Shown here in pieces: positions 8,590 to 18,883 of a DNA stretch of 64,000 bases. The translations under genes and the position numbers were made by a program. Numbering within the stretch: position 1 is the first letter of the stretch; each line of letters begins with the position of its first letter. The notes under the pieces are model-generated. The model saw only the letters and a program-made list of their open reading frames with translations, ran no database searches and was not told where the DNA came from. The DNA comes from Bacteroidaceae bacterium (GTDB lineage: Bacteria > Bacteroidota > Bacteroidia > Bacteroidales > Bacteroidaceae): positions 1 to 64,000 of the forward strand of contig JAFSKK010000020.1 of assembly GCA_017448965.1 (NCBI GenBank). The letters run 5' to 3'.

Positions 8590-9687
8590 TTATTCTTCAA
8601 ATGTCACGATAAATGCTTGTGGAAATTTGTCCAAAATGGATTGACGTAGCTGCTTAGCCTCTTCGATTGTTGAAGCAGATCCATAGGTGTATATGTAGCG
8701 TCCGTCTTTACTATGCATCTCACAATTCAGCCCCTTAAACTGTTTGTCATCGCTTTTCAACTTGACACTGCCTGCCAATACTTGTACTTTGTACACTGTC
8801 TTTTTCTCACCGGTTGTGGTAGGGGTGGTTGCTGGAGCTGTAGTGTCCTGAGGTGCAGGCTCTACTGGTTCAGTCGATGGAGCAGGCTTTTCTATTTTGG
8901 GGCGTTTGCCTGTTCTTTGTGACGCATATTTTGCAATGGCATTGTAGATGGAACGTGCCATTTTGTTTTGTCCATCCTTTGACATCAGAAACTTTTCTTC
9001 CTCAGGGGTGGAAATGAAACCAACCTCGAGCAACACGCTGGGCATATAGGTGAGTCGAAGCACAGCCAGATTGGCTTGTCTCACTCCCATGTCTTTCCGT
9101 CCGCCTGTATGCACCATCTCATGTTGTGCCATCTTAGCAAAGGCAACGCTTTCCTTCATGTCGTGGTCTTGCATCAACTCGAACATGATTTGTGCATCTG
9201 CTGAGGAATTATAGTTGTATTTCTTTGCGGCATCACCTTCCAAAGCAATAACTGAATTTTCTCGTTTCTCCACTTCAAGATTGGTGCCAACCGTCTTGAG
9301 ACTCAAAGTGTATGACTGCACACCGTAGGCATAACGCCCTGCATTTTTAGGTAAAGCATTGACATGAATGGAGACAAAAAGGTTTGCCTTTGCCTTGTTG
9401 GCAATCTCAGCTCGTCGACCGAGTTCCACGAACACGTCTGTGGAGCGCGTGTATACAATCTTTATTTCTGGATGGTTGTTTTTCAGCAACCTTCCCACTT
9501 CCATGGTGATATTGTAAGCAATGTCCTTTTCTCTGTGGGTCGAAACAGAGCCAATTGTGCCCGGGTCTTTTCCTCCATGACCAGCGTCAAGCACTACAAT
9601 AAATTGTCCTCCATCATCTTTCGCTGATAGAGGCAATGCCATCAGAGAAAATGTTATATATATAATAATGTGTAAAAATCGTCGCAT
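8590..9687 (-). CDS. N-acetylmuramoyl-L-alanine amidase with SPOR-like tail
   Basis: 365 aa from ATG 9687. The reading frame stays open to 9738, but the -7 element at 9708-9715 lies inside that extension and a clean signal peptide (RRFLHIIIYITFSLMALPLSA) begins at 9687. Amidase_3 domain: VVLDAGHGGKDPG (zinc His), REKD (zinc Glu), FVSIHVNA (second His) and VLLEVGFIS (catalytic Glu). A Pro/Thr-rich linker (about 275-300) leads to a C-terminal SPOR-like domain (YKVQVLAGS through the end), which binds denuded glycan strands at division sites. The enzyme removes stem peptides from muramic acid during daughter-cell separation. First gene of a two-gene operon with the MCE gene. Confidence 0.92.
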   Translation of the reverse strand: MRRFLHIIIYITFSLMALPLSAKDDGGQFIVVLDAGHGGKDPGTIGSVSTHREKDIAYNITMEVGRLLKNNHPEIKIVYTRSTDVFVELGRRAEIANKAKANLFVSIHVNALPKNAGRYAYGVQSYTLSLKTVGTNLEVEKRENSVIALEGDAAKKYNYNSSADAQIMFELMQDHDMKESVAFAKMAQHEMVHTGGRKDMGVRQANLAVLRLTYMPSVLLEVGFISTPEEEKFLMSKDGQNKMARSIYNAIAKYASQRTGKRPKIEKPAPSTEPVEPAPQDTTAPATTPTTTGEKKTVYKVQVLAGSVKLKSDDKQFKGLNCEMHSKDGRYIYTYGSASTIEEAKQLRQSILDKFPQAFIVTFEE

Positions 9688-9707
9688 AGCGGAAAAATAA
9701 AACGTTG

Positions 9708-9715
9708 CAAAGTTA
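9708..9715 (-). promoter_or_regulatory. Promoter -7 element of the amidase operon
   Basis: TAACTTTG on the minus strand, 20 bp upstream of the chosen ATG. It fixes the start at 9687 rather than at the longer open frame. Confidence 0.65.
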
Positions 9716-9908
9716 CGAAAAAAACACTTAACACACATGCTTTTGGAAGGAAAAAGATGTTCTTTTCAGTATTCTTTCTCTATTATCACCATAAAAAATA
9801 AGAACAATAGCATCACTTGCCTTCTTGTCAGAGCACGTAATACACAGATAATTTATTGTTTTCTGTCATTTTTATCTCGGAACATGTGCCAAACCGAGAA
9901 AAAATTCG

Positions 9909-9916
9909 TAATTTTG
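9909..9916 (+). promoter_or_regulatory. Promoter -7 element of glnS
   Basis: TAATTTTG, 77 bp upstream of the glnS ATG at 9994. The frame is open upstream to 9856, but this element and the purine-rich GAGGAAG before 9994 favour the shorter gene. Confidence 0.6.
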
Positions 9917-9993
9917 CAGCCAATATAGAGGAGGCTATATGCCCGAACAAAGAAAACATACACACGTATAATAATATAGAGAGGAAGACATAT

Positions 9994-11775
9994 ATGAATG
10001 CATATGTTTCGGAAGAAATAAAGGAAGATGGAGGCAGGAAAGAGTCTCTTAACTTTATCGAAGAACAATTGGTGAAAGATTTGGCTGAGGGCAAGAACTG
10101 TGGCAGAATGCAAACACGCTTCCCACCTGAGCCGAACGGTTATCTGCATATAGGACACGCGAAAGCGATTGCCCTCGATTTTGGTATGGCACAGAAATAT
10201 GGAGGTGTCTGCAACCTTCGAATGGATGACACTAATCCACAGAAGGAAGACACCGAATATGTGGAGGCCATCAAACGCGATATTGAGTGGCTGGGCTTCA
10301 AGTGGGGAAACATCTATTATGCCAGCGACTACTTCCAGCAGTTGTGGGACTTTGCTGTGGCACTGATTAAGCAGGGTAGAGCCTATATAGACGAACAAAC
10401 AGCAGAACAGATAGCCGAGCAGAAGGGAACGCCCACACAAGCTGGCACTAACTCGCCTTATCGTGACCGTCCTGTGGAGGAGAGCCTGCGCTTGTTTGAG
10501 GAGATGAATTCTGGCAAGATGGAACCGGGGAAGATGGTGTTGCGTGCCAAGATAGACATGGCTAGTCCTAACATGCACTTCCGCGACCCCATCATGTATC
10601 GTGTGCTCAACATGCCTCACTGGCGCACAGGTAATCAGTGGAACGCATATCCGATGTATGACTTCACTCATGGTCAGTGCGACTATTGGGAGGGAGTGAC
10701 ACACTCGTGGTGTACGTTGGAGTTTGTCAGCCACCGTCCTCTCTACGATCTATTTGTCGATTGGGCAAAGCAGATTGATGGCACAGACAATCCTCTCGAT
10801 GACAACCGTCCACGACAGACGGAGTTCAACAAACTGAATCTGACTCACATTCTTCTTTCAAAGCGCAATTTGCTTGTTTTGGTGGAAGAAGGCATAGTGA
10901 ATGGGTGGGACGATCCTCGCATGCCAACCATCTGTGGTTTCCGCCGCCGTGGTTGCAGCCCAGAAGGAATCCTTGCATTCATCAACAAGATTGGCTATAC
11001 GAAATTTGATGCGCTGAATCAGATGTCGCTCTTCGAATCTGCCATCCGTGACGATCTGAACAAACGTGCACAGCGTGTCAGCGCTGTCATCAACCCTGTC
11101 AAGCTGGTCATCACCAACTTCCCCGAGGGAGAGACAGAAATCTACCACGCAATCAACAATCCCGAAAATGAAGCCGACGGCACACATGAGATAGAGTTCA
11201 GCCGCGAACTTTGGATAGAACGCGAGGACTTCATGGAGGATGCTCCAAAGAAATTCTTCCGTTTGGGTCCTGGCAAGCAGGTGCGTCTGAAGAACTCATA
11301 CATTATCCAGTGTTCTGAGAATGTGGATGAGTGTGTGGTGAAAGATGCTGAAGGCAACATTGTGGAAATTCATGCAGAACTGATTCCTGAGACAAAGACT
11401 GGTCAACCCAATAGCAATATGAAGATAAAGGGCAAGACCATACACTGGGTAAGTTGCAAGCACTGTTTGGAGGCAGAAGTGAGAAACTACGACCGTTTGT
11501 GGATGGTTGAAAACCCGCGTGATGAAGTGGCTGCCTATTCCAAGGAGCATGGCGACCTGCGCGGCATAGAGGCAATGCGGCCTTTCCTCAATCCTAATAG
11601 TCTGGAAGTGAAGAAGGCATATGTGGAGAAGTGGCTTGCCACGCGCAAACCGATGGATTATCTACAGTTCCAGCGCATTGGTTACTACAATGTTGACCCT
11701 GACTCTAAACCCGGCCATCTTGTCTTCAACCGAACGGTGGGATTGACCGATTCGTGGAAGAAGATAAGCCAATGA
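9994..11775 (+). CDS. glnS: Glutaminyl-tRNA synthetase
   Basis: 593 aa from ATG 9994, preceded by GAGGAAG. Class I synthetase charging tRNA-Gln. RFPPEPNGYLHIGHAKAI carries the HIGH motif; the GlnRS/GluRS-specific RMDDTNPQKED follows; ILLSKRN is the KMSKS-loop equivalent; the catalytic core has MYDFTHGQCDYWEGVTHS with the tRNA-acceptor binding region; the C-terminal two beta-barrels recognise the anticodon. The tail ends in FNRTVGLTDSW, normal for GlnRS. A GlnRS implies direct charging of tRNA-Gln in this organism rather than reliance on the transamidation route. Confidence 0.96.
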   Translation: MNAYVSEEIKEDGGRKESLNFIEEQLVKDLAEGKNCGRMQTRFPPEPNGYLHIGHAKAIALDFGMAQKYGGVCNLRMDDTNPQKEDTEYVEAIKRDIEWLGFKWGNIYYASDYFQQLWDFAVALIKQGRAYIDEQTAEQIAEQKGTPTQAGTNSPYRDRPVEESLRLFEEMNSGKMEPGKMVLRAKIDMASPNMHFRDPIMYRVLNMPHWRTGNQWNAYPMYDFTHGQCDYWEGVTHSWCTLEFVSHRPLYDLFVDWAKQIDGTDNPLDDNRPRQTEFNKLNLTHILLSKRNLLVLVEEGIVNGWDDPRMPTICGFRRRGCSPEGILAFINKIGYTKFDALNQMSLFESAIRDDLNKRAQRVSAVINPVKLVITNFPEGETEIYHAINNPENEADGTHEIEFSRELWIEREDFMEDAPKKFFRLGPGKQVRLKNSYIIQCSENVDECVVKDAEGNIVEIHAELIPETKTGQPNSNMKIKGKTIHWVSCKHCLEAEVRNYDRLWMVENPRDEVAAYSKEHGDLRGIEAMRPFLNPNSLEVKKAYVEKWLATRKPMDYLQFQRIGYYNVDPDSKPGHLVFNRTVGLTDSWKKISQ

Positions 11776-11846
11776 GAGGAACGGCCAAGTGCAAGAGACG
11801 TTTTGAGGGAGATGAATGAGAACAATGGTTGATTCACATACGTATC

Positions 11847-13466
11847 ATGTCGAGAAGTTATTTTCAATCAGAAGAGTTTAAGGACTTGCTGAAAGCATAC
11901 GAGGAGCAGCGGAAAAAGGGGAGAAGCACCTATTTCGATGCAGATGATTTTGCCGACATTGCAGACTTTTATCTCACTGCCGACAAGCCTGCGCTGGCTC
12001 TGGATGCCATCAGTGAAGGATTGTCCATGCACCCTGATGAGGAAATGTTACTCTCCATGCAGAGTTCTGCCTATATTTACCAACATTCCTATGAGGAAGC
12101 CATGAAGGTGTTGCAACGTCTGGACGCGGCAAACCCTGATGTGCTGTATCAGCGTGCTCAAATGGAATACGCCAATAATGGCAACACGGAAAAGGCAGAA
12201 CAGATGTGGCGCGCATGGTTGGAAATGGAAGAGAATCAGCTCGTATCGGAAGAGGCCAAGCGCGAAAACTATATCCACATCATCTCCTCGCTGGCCGAAC
12301 TCGGTGGTTACAGTGCCAAGAATGAGAAATCAGACATGGCAGCCGTTCGCCGATGGATTCGCGAGTATATCGATCTCTTTCAGCCATTGGGAAAATATGA
12401 GGAAGACGAACAGATTGTAGAAATCTGCCGTGAGAATGAAATCCCAGACTTGATGAGTGAGTCATTGGCACAGGTGCTGGAAGAGCGTCCCTATATGCCA
12501 CATGGATGGTCAAGTTTGGCATTAGCACAATATTTGGCAGAACAATACGAACAGGCATTGGAGTCGTGCGACTTTGCTTTAGCAGTCAATCCAGACGACC
12601 TTGATGCCTTGCTGACCAAAGCGCACACCCTTCAGACTATGGGGCAGACCAGTACGGCAAAAGCCCTTTTCAAGGACTATTTAGACAAAGGGGGTGACCT
12701 GTCGCAAGCCATCCCTTATGCCGAAACACTGTTTCGTACAGGTGAAAACAAAGAGGCTTTTGCATGTCTGGAGATGCTTGCTCACGACACCGAAGAACAG
12801 ATGCGTGAGGCGGATCGCTACTATGAGGAAGCGAGAAAAAACATCTGCTGTGAATCGAAAGATGTTCAACAAGCACTACAGGCACGTGATGAAGCCTGCA
12901 ACCAATTCAAACGAACACTCACAGAAATAGGGGACATCTATCACCATACGGGTTATTACAAGCAAAGTGCTGAGATGTACAAGCGCATCACCGATCAGTG
13001 CGGAGAATACGCGGAAGGTTACTTCATGCAAGGCGTCAATCTTTTGGCCTTGGAGCAATATCAAGAGGCAACCGTCGCTTTCTCATTGGCTTTGCAGTGG
13101 GCTGACGACCGGGTAATGATGGGGGTAGACATTGCACTCACCTTCTTGATCAACAATTTTGACCAGTTCGCGTTAGACGTACTTGACGCATTAGGCAATT
13201 TCCCCGAAAATCACAAAAGCCCATTTTTCAAGAATATTTCAGCGGCGAAGTCTGTTGCCTATCTGAAATTGGGACAGCCGGATCAATTCCTCAAACTCTT
13301 CAGGATAGCATGTGATGAAACACCAGACCTTGTGAAGAAAGTGTATGAGGGTTACTTCCCCTACAGTTTGCCTTTCGAACAATGGTACAACTATGCTGAG
13401 GCTAACACGGACGAATTGATGAAGAGATTTCAGGATGACGATTTATATATCAAGGATTTCTCGTAA
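11847..13466 (+). CDS. Tetratricopeptide-repeat protein
   Basis: 539 aa from ATG 11847; an in-frame TTG at 11829 is less likely. No signal peptide or membrane segment, so cytoplasmic. Helical repeats run through the protein: residues with the TPR pattern (for example ADKPALALDAISEGLSMHPD, GWSSLALAQYLAEQYEQAL, HTGYYKQSAEMYKRI, EGYFMQGVNLLALEQYQEA). Acidic overall and ends with YIKDFS. Such proteins are scaffolds; no partner is indicated. It lies 71 bp downstream of glnS and 24 bp upstream of dapA and may be cotranscribed with both. Confidence 0.82.
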   Translation: MSRSYFQSEEFKDLLKAYEEQRKKGRSTYFDADDFADIADFYLTADKPALALDAISEGLSMHPDEEMLLSMQSSAYIYQHSYEEAMKVLQRLDAANPDVLYQRAQMEYANNGNTEKAEQMWRAWLEMEENQLVSEEAKRENYIHIISSLAELGGYSAKNEKSDMAAVRRWIREYIDLFQPLGKYEEDEQIVEICRENEIPDLMSESLAQVLEERPYMPHGWSSLALAQYLAEQYEQALESCDFALAVNPDDLDALLTKAHTLQTMGQTSTAKALFKDYLDKGGDLSQAIPYAETLFRTGENKEAFACLEMLAHDTEEQMREADRYYEEARKNICCESKDVQQALQARDEACNQFKRTLTEIGDIYHHTGYYKQSAEMYKRITDQCGEYAEGYFMQGVNLLALEQYQEATVAFSLALQWADDRVMMGVDIALTFLINNFDQFALDVLDALGNFPENHKSPFFKNISAAKSVAYLKLGQPDQFLKLFRIACDETPDLVKKVYEGYFPYSLPFEQWYNYAEANTDELMKRFQDDDLYIKDFS

Positions 13467-13490
13467 AACGAAAATAAACATCATATCTAT

Positions 13491-14393
13491 ATGGTACATA
13501 ACAAATTTAAAGGACTGGGCGTAGCGCTCATCACCCCCTTCACCAAAGAAGGTACAGTAGACACCACCTCGTTGCGTCGTCTGCTTGACTACCAACTCTC
13601 CAACGGAGTGGACTTCATCTGTCTGTTGGGAACCACTGCCGAGACACCGACGCTTTCTGCTGAAGAACGACAGATGGTGAAGCAACTTGTAGTAGAGAAA
13701 GTGAATGGGCAAGTGCCTATTCTCATGGGTTGCGGAGGCAACAACACCGCTGCAGTTGTGGAACAAATCAAGACAGACGACTTCACGGGCATACAAGGCA
13801 TTCTTAGTGTCTGTCCCTACTACAACAAGCCGTCACAGGAAGGACTCTACCAGCATTTCAAGGCCATCGCTGCAGCATCTAGCACACGCAACCTGTCCGT
13901 TGTGCTTTATAATGTGCCTGGACGTGTGGGAGTCAATATGACTGCAGAGACAACTCTCCGTCTTGCCAATGAATGTGAGAACATTGTAGCCATCAAGGAG
14001 GCATCGGGCAACTTCACCCAGATTGATGACATCATCAAGAACAAGCCCGCTCACTTTGATGTCATTTCCGGCGATGATGGCATCACCTTCCCCCTCATTA
14101 CCCTTGGTGCGGTCGGTGTCATTTCCGTTATCGGCAACGCTTTGCCCAAGGAGTTCAGCCGCATGGTGCGTCTTGCTCTCAATGGCGACTATAACAACGC
14201 CTTGACCATTCACCATCAGTTTACAGAACTCTTCAAACTCCTCTTCGTTGATGGCAACCCTGCAGGCGTGAAGGCTATGCTCAACTCAATGGGGCTGATA
14301 GAGAACGAGCTCCGTCTCCCACTCGTACCATCCCGTATCTCCACTTTTGAGAAGATTTCTGCTATTATAAAGGAACTCAACATCAAGTGCTAA
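13491..14393 (+). CDS. dapA: 4-hydroxy-tetrahydrodipicolinate synthase
   Basis: 300 aa, standard length. It condenses pyruvate with aspartate semialdehyde, the first committed step to diaminopimelate and lysine. The Schiff-base Lys is in VAIKEASGN (Lys169), the proton-relay Tyr in VVLYNVPGR (Tyr140), and the substrate motif GTTAETPTL at 48-56. It is followed by a strong bidirectional hairpin separating it from carB. Confidence 0.96.
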   Translation: MVHNKFKGLGVALITPFTKEGTVDTTSLRRLLDYQLSNGVDFICLLGTTAETPTLSAEERQMVKQLVVEKVNGQVPILMGCGGNNTAAVVEQIKTDDFTGIQGILSVCPYYNKPSQEGLYQHFKAIAAASSTRNLSVVLYNVPGRVGVNMTAETTLRLANECENIVAIKEASGNFTQIDDIIKNKPAHFDVISGDDGITFPLITLGAVGVISVIGNALPKEFSRMVRLALNGDYNNALTIHHQFTELFKLLFVDGNPAGVKAMLNSMGLIENELRLPLVPSRISTFEKISAIIKELNIKC

Positions 14394-14416
14394 ATTTGCA
14401 CATAAGATCAAAAAAC

Positions 14417-14454
14417 AGCACCGCCGTTACCAGTGAATTGGTAACGGCGGTGCT
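14417..14454. terminator. Bidirectional terminator between dapA and carB
   Basis: Perfect 15-bp stem AGCACCGCCGTTACC (14417-14431) / GGTAACGGCGGTGCT (14440-14454), 8-nt loop, A-rich on the left and T-rich on the right. It serves both convergent genes. Confidence 0.9.
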
Positions 14455-14464
14455 ATTTTAATCT

Positions 14465-17400
14465 TTAGAACTCGCTCCATGCCTTAATCTCAATATCATC
14501 AAGACTTTTGGTGCAGAAGGCATCGATGAAAGCGGAGGCAAGGCGAGAGTTTGTAATAAGAGGAATGTTGAGGTCAATGGCGGCACGGCGAATCTTGTAA
14601 CCATTGGTGAGTTCGCCCACAGAAAGGTTCTTGGGCACGTTCACCACCATGTCAATGTCATGACTGTGGAGCAGGTCAAGAGCTTGTGGTTGCTGCCCCT
14701 CTTCGCTGGGCCAGTGTACAAGCGTATTGTCGATGCCATTTTCTGTCAGATAGCGAGAAGTGCCACCTGTTGCATAGAGTTGGTAACCATGTTCGATAAG
14801 TTGCTGGGCAGCACGGAGCATGTCGGCTTTCTGCTTGCCTGGACCTGTAGAGAGGAGTATGCCTTTCTTCGGAATACGATGTCCTACGGAAAGCATGGCA
14901 CAGAGTAGGGCTGAGGCGGTATCATCGCCGATACAGCCCACCTCCCCTGTAGATGCCATATCGACACCCAGTACAGGGTCAGCCTTTTGCAAGCGGTTGA
15001 AAGAGAACTGCGATGCCTTGATACCGACGTAGTCGAGATCGAAGAGGTTCTTGTCAGGACGCTCGAAATGTACACCGAGCATGATTTTTGTCGCCAATTC
15101 AATCAGGTTGAGTTTCAGCACCTTCGAAACGAATGGGAACGAACGTGAAGCGCGCAAATTGCATTCGATGACGCGCAGATGATTCTGCTCGGCAAGGAAC
15201 TGGATGTTGAACGGACCTGAGATGTTTAGTTCTTTGGCAATTTTTTTGGAGACCTTCTTGATTTGACGAACGGTCTCAACATATATCTTCTGAGGAGGGA
15301 ATTGGATGGTGGCATCACCAGAGTGTACACCCGCAAACTCGATGTGTTCGCTGATGGCATAAGCGATAATCTCGCCGTCCTTTGCCACCGCATCCATCTC
15401 GATTTCCTTGTTATGCTCGTGAAACTTGCTGACCACCACAGGATGCTTCTTGCTGATGTTGGCTGCAAGTTGGAGGAATCGTTCCAGTTCTTCTTGGTTG
15501 GAGCAGACATTCATGGCCGCGCCAGACAGCACGTAAGAAGGGCGCACGAGAACCGGGAAACCGACCTTGTCAATGAACTGGTTGATGTCGTCCATTGAAG
15601 TCAGTGCTGCCCATGCTGGCTGATCCACACCAATGCGGTCGCACATGGCAGAGAATTTGTCACGATCCTCTGCATTGTCAATGCTCTTGGCAGAAGTGCC
15701 GAGGATTGGCACTCGCTCGCTGTCGAGACGCATGGCGAGATTGTTTGGGATCTGTCCGCCCGTCGAGACGATGACACCATGTGGATTCTCCAACTCAATG
15801 ATGTCCATCACACGTTCGAAGGTGAGTTCATCGAAGTAGAGGCGGTCGCACATATCATAGTCTGTGGAAACTGTTTCGGGGTTGTAGTTAATCATCACAG
15901 AACGATAGCCTTCTTTCCGAATGGTGTTAAGTGCTTGAACACCACACCAGTCAAACTCAACACTTGAACCGATTCTGTAAGCGCCTGAGCCAAGAACAAT
16001 GATAGAACGGCGGTCGTTCTCGTAAGTGATGTCGTGTTGGTTTGTTCCCTTTGATGCAACATGATCGCTGCCTACAGAACCGCAACCTTGGTAGGTGAGG
16101 TAGAGATAATTCGTCTGGGCAGGGTATTCCGCAGCCAAGGTGTCTATCTGCTTGACAGAAGGAAGGATGCCCATCTGTTTGCGGAGTTCACGTACCAGTT
16201 TGGTGGCGATTTCAGCATCGATAAGACTTTCGAGACCGACGGCTCGAGCGATTTGGAAATCGGTGAAGCCCTGGACTTTGGCACGGCGCATCAATTCTGC
16301 GTCAACGTGTTGGATGGCTCCTTTCTGCTGCAACTCAACGTAAGTGTTGAGGATATTATGCAACTTACAGAGGAACCATTTGTCAATCTTGGTGAGGTCG
16401 TGGATATGGTCAACAGTGTAGCCCATGTGCAGCGCCTTTTCCACCACAAGCACACGTTTGTCTGTCGGAGCCTTGAGGGCAGCATCCACATCATCAATCT
16501 CCAGTTCGTGGTTGCCGACAAATCCGTGCAGCCCCTGTCCAATCATGCGGAGACCTTTCTGAATTGCTTCTTCGAAAGTGCGGCCAATAGCCATCACTTC
16601 ACCCACAGATTTCATCGAAGAGCCGAGTTCGCGATCAACCCCACGGAACTTACCGAGATCCCAACGTGGAATCTTGCACACCACATAGTCGAGAGCAGGC
16701 TCAAAGAAGGCTGAGGTGGTCTTGGTCACAGAGTTTTTCAAGTCGAAAAGGCCATAACCGAGACCGAGTTTGGCTGCAACGAAAGCCAATGGATAGCCCG
16801 TTGCCTTTGATGCCAAAGCAGATGAACGGGAAAGACGAGCGTTCACCTCAATCACACGGTAATCCTCGCTTTCAGGGTCGAATGCATATTGTACGTTGCA
16901 CTCGCCGACAATGCCGATATGGCGAATAATCTTGATGGCAAGTGCTCTAAGTTTATGGTATTCGCTATTGGTGAGAGTCTGCGAAGGAGCAATCACAATC
17001 GACTCTCCTGTGTGGATGCCGAGGGGGTCGAAGTTCTCCATGTTGCAGACGGTGATGCAGTTGTTGAAACGGTCACGCACCACTTCATATTCAATCTCTT
17101 TCCAGCCCTTCAATGACTTCTCGACAAGCACCTGCGGAGAGAACGAGAAAGCTTTCTCTGCAATCTTGTTGAGTTCCTCTTCGTTGTCGCAGAAACCAGA
17201 GCCAAGACCGCCAAGTGCGTAGGCAGCACGGATGATGACAGGATAGCCAAGGTCGGCAGCAGCCTTGCGTGCATCTTCGATATTGTCACAAGCATGGCTC
17301 TTGATGGTCTTCACATCTATCTCGTCCAACTTCTTCACGAAGAGTTCACGGTCTTCAGTGTCAATGATGGCCTGCACAGGAGTGCCAAGCACTTGAACGT

Positions 17401-17731
17401 TATATTTCTCAAGGATTTTCTGCTGGTAGAGTTCCACACCGCAATTGAGTGCGGTTTGTCCACCGAAGGCTAAGAGGATGCCCTGTGGCTTCTCCTTCTG
17501 GATGACCTTCTCCACAAAGAAAGGTGTAACGGGCAAGAAATAAATCTTGTCAGCAACACCTTCCGAGGTCTGCACCGTGGCGATATTAGGATTGATAAGG
17601 ACGGTTTCGATACCTTCTTCCTTCAGGGCTTTCAGAGCCTGACTGCCGGAGTAGTCGAACTCACCCGCCTCGCCAATCTTTAAGGCTCCAGAACCAAGAA
17701 GGAGCACTTTCTTTATCTGAGATTTGTTCAT
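14465..17731 (-). CDS. carB: Carbamoyl-phosphate synthase, large chain
   Basis: 1088 aa. Two homologous ATP-grasp halves make carboxyphosphate and then carbamoyl phosphate, using ammonia from CarA. The N-terminal half opens with VLLLGSGALKIGEAGEFDYSG; the second half opens with IIVLGSGAYRIGSSVEFDW, the expected internal duplication. The C-terminal MGS-like allosteric domain is present (LLSTGPGKQKAD, YATGGTSRYL). Third gene of glmS-carA-carB; only 12 bp separate it from carA. Product feeds pyrimidine and arginine synthesis. Confidence 0.97.
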   Translation of the reverse strand: MNKSQIKKVLLLGSGALKIGEAGEFDYSGSQALKALKEEGIETVLINPNIATVQTSEGVADKIYFLPVTPFFVEKVIQKEKPQGILLAFGGQTALNCGVELYQQKILEKYNVQVLGTPVQAIIDTEDRELFVKKLDEIDVKTIKSHACDNIEDARKAAADLGYPVIIRAAYALGGLGSGFCDNEEELNKIAEKAFSFSPQVLVEKSLKGWKEIEYEVVRDRFNNCITVCNMENFDPLGIHTGESIVIAPSQTLTNSEYHKLRALAIKIIRHIGIVGECNVQYAFDPESEDYRVIEVNARLSRSSALASKATGYPLAFVAAKLGLGYGLFDLKNSVTKTTSAFFEPALDYVVCKIPRWDLGKFRGVDRELGSSMKSVGEVMAIGRTFEEAIQKGLRMIGQGLHGFVGNHELEIDDVDAALKAPTDKRVLVVEKALHMGYTVDHIHDLTKIDKWFLCKLHNILNTYVELQQKGAIQHVDAELMRRAKVQGFTDFQIARAVGLESLIDAEIATKLVRELRKQMGILPSVKQIDTLAAEYPAQTNYLYLTYQGCGSVGSDHVASKGTNQHDITYENDRRSIIVLGSGAYRIGSSVEFDWCGVQALNTIRKEGYRSVMINYNPETVSTDYDMCDRLYFDELTFERVMDIIELENPHGVIVSTGGQIPNNLAMRLDSERVPILGTSAKSIDNAEDRDKFSAMCDRIGVDQPAWAALTSMDDINQFIDKVGFPVLVRPSYVLSGAAMNVCSNQEELERFLQLAANISKKHPVVVSKFHEHNKEIEMDAVAKDGEIIAYAISEHIEFAGVHSGDATIQFPPQKIYVETVRQIKKVSKKIAKELNISGPFNIQFLAEQNHLRVIECNLRASRSFPFVSKVLKLNLIELATKIMLGVHFERPDKNLFDLDYVGIKASQFSFNRLQKADPVLGVDMASTGEVGCIGDDTASALLCAMLSVGHRIPKKGILLSTGPGKQKADMLRAAQQLIEHGYQLYATGGTSRYLTENGIDNTLVHWPSEEGQQPQALDLLHSHDIDMVVNVPKNLSVGELTNGYKIRRAAIDLNIPLITNSRLASAFIDAFCTKSLDDIEIKAWSEF

Positions 17732-17743
17732 TGTCTTGATGTC

Positions 17744-18859
17744 TTAAAGGATTTCTACAAATTCATCAAACATAAACTCTGTATCAACAGGACCACTGGC
17801 AGCCTCAGGATGGAACTGTGCCGAGAACCATGGGAATTTCTTGTGACGGATGCCTTCGTTGGAGCCGTCGTTCATGTTGACGAAGAGGGGTTCCCAGTCG
17901 GGTGGAAGGGTAGTGCTGTCCACCGCATAGCCGTGGTTCTGCGAGGTGATGAAGCAACGGTTAGTGCCCACCTGCTGAACAGGCTGGTTGTGGGAACGAT
18001 GTCCATATTTCAGTTTGTATATCTTGGCACCAGCCGCCTTTGAAAGCAGTTGGTTTCCCATGCAGATACCCATACAAGGACGAACTTTCTCACCCTTGGC
18101 TGCTTTGGCCTTCTCGGCGGCGAGGAAAGTTTTGATGTTTTCCACAGAATCGGTGGCGGTATCGGGGTCACCAGGACCATTCGCAAGGAAAAGACCGTCG
18201 AAGTCGAGCGTGTTGAAGTCATAGTTCCAAGGAACACGAATCACCTCAACGCCACGTTTGAGCAGGCAACGGATGATGTTGTTCTTCACACCGCAGTCAA
18301 CAAGGAGAACCTTCTTGGGAGTATTCTGAGAACTCTGATTGCTCTGATACCGCACCACCTCCTTGCAAGAAACCTTGGCGATATAGTTCACGCCCTCATA
18401 TTGTGCTGTGGGGATATTGTTTGGCTCATCGTCGAAAAGAATCTTGCCCATCATCACACCATGCTCACGGAGCACCTTGGTGAGTTGGCGTGTGTCAATG
18501 CCAGTGATGCCTGGCACCTGCTCACGTTTCAGCCAGTCAGCCAGACTTTCCTTGGCGTTCCAATGGGAGTATTCTTCGCTGTAGTCGCTGACGATGATGG
18601 CTTCAGCATGAATTTTGTCACTCTCCATGAAAGTGGCGATGCCGTTCTCCTCGATGCTGAAGGGAGGCACACCATAGTTGCCGACAAGCGGGTAGGTGAG
18701 TGCCATGAGTTGACCCGCATAGGAGGGGTCGGTCAAACTCTCAGGATAACCCATCATGGCGGTGTTGAAGACCACCTCGCCAGCCACGGGCTTTTCATAA
18801 CCGAAAGATTTGCCGTGGAAAGCGGTGCCGTCTTCTAACAAAAGTGTTACGTTTCTCAT
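17744..18859 (-). CDS. carA: Carbamoyl-phosphate synthase, small (glutaminase) chain
   Basis: 371 aa. N-terminal CPSase small-chain domain (LLLEDGTAFHGKSFGY, FNTAMMGYPESLTDPSYAGQ region) and C-terminal class I glutamine amidotransferase with nucleophile Cys in CMGICMGNQLL and the His-Glu pair in AQFHPEAASGP. It supplies ammonia to CarB. It begins 24 bp after glmS and ends 12 bp before carB. A peptide insertion with Ser/Gln repeats (YQSNQSSQNTPKK) lies between the domains. Confidence 0.97.
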   Translation of the reverse strand: MRNVTLLLEDGTAFHGKSFGYEKPVAGEVVFNTAMMGYPESLTDPSYAGQLMALTYPLVGNYGVPPFSIEENGIATFMESDKIHAEAIIVSDYSEEYSHWNAKESLADWLKREQVPGITGIDTRQLTKVLREHGVMMGKILFDDEPNNIPTAQYEGVNYIAKVSCKEVVRYQSNQSSQNTPKKVLLVDCGVKNNIIRCLLKRGVEVIRVPWNYDFNTLDFDGLFLANGPGDPDTATDSVENIKTFLAAEKAKAAKGEKVRPCMGICMGNQLLSKAAGAKIYKLKYGHRSHNQPVQQVGTNRCFITSQNHGYAVDSTTLPPDWEPLFVNMNDGSNEGIRHKKFPWFSAQFHPEAASGPVDTEFMFDEFVEIL

Positions 18860-18883
18860 TTTGTGCTATTGAGTGTTTTTTTA

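Larger units (their letters stand above)
9688..9993. other. Divergent intergenic region, amidase / glnS
   Basis: 306 bp holding the two divergent promoters (9708-9715 minus, 9909-9916 plus). Otherwise AT-rich with nothing recognisable. Confidence 0.5.
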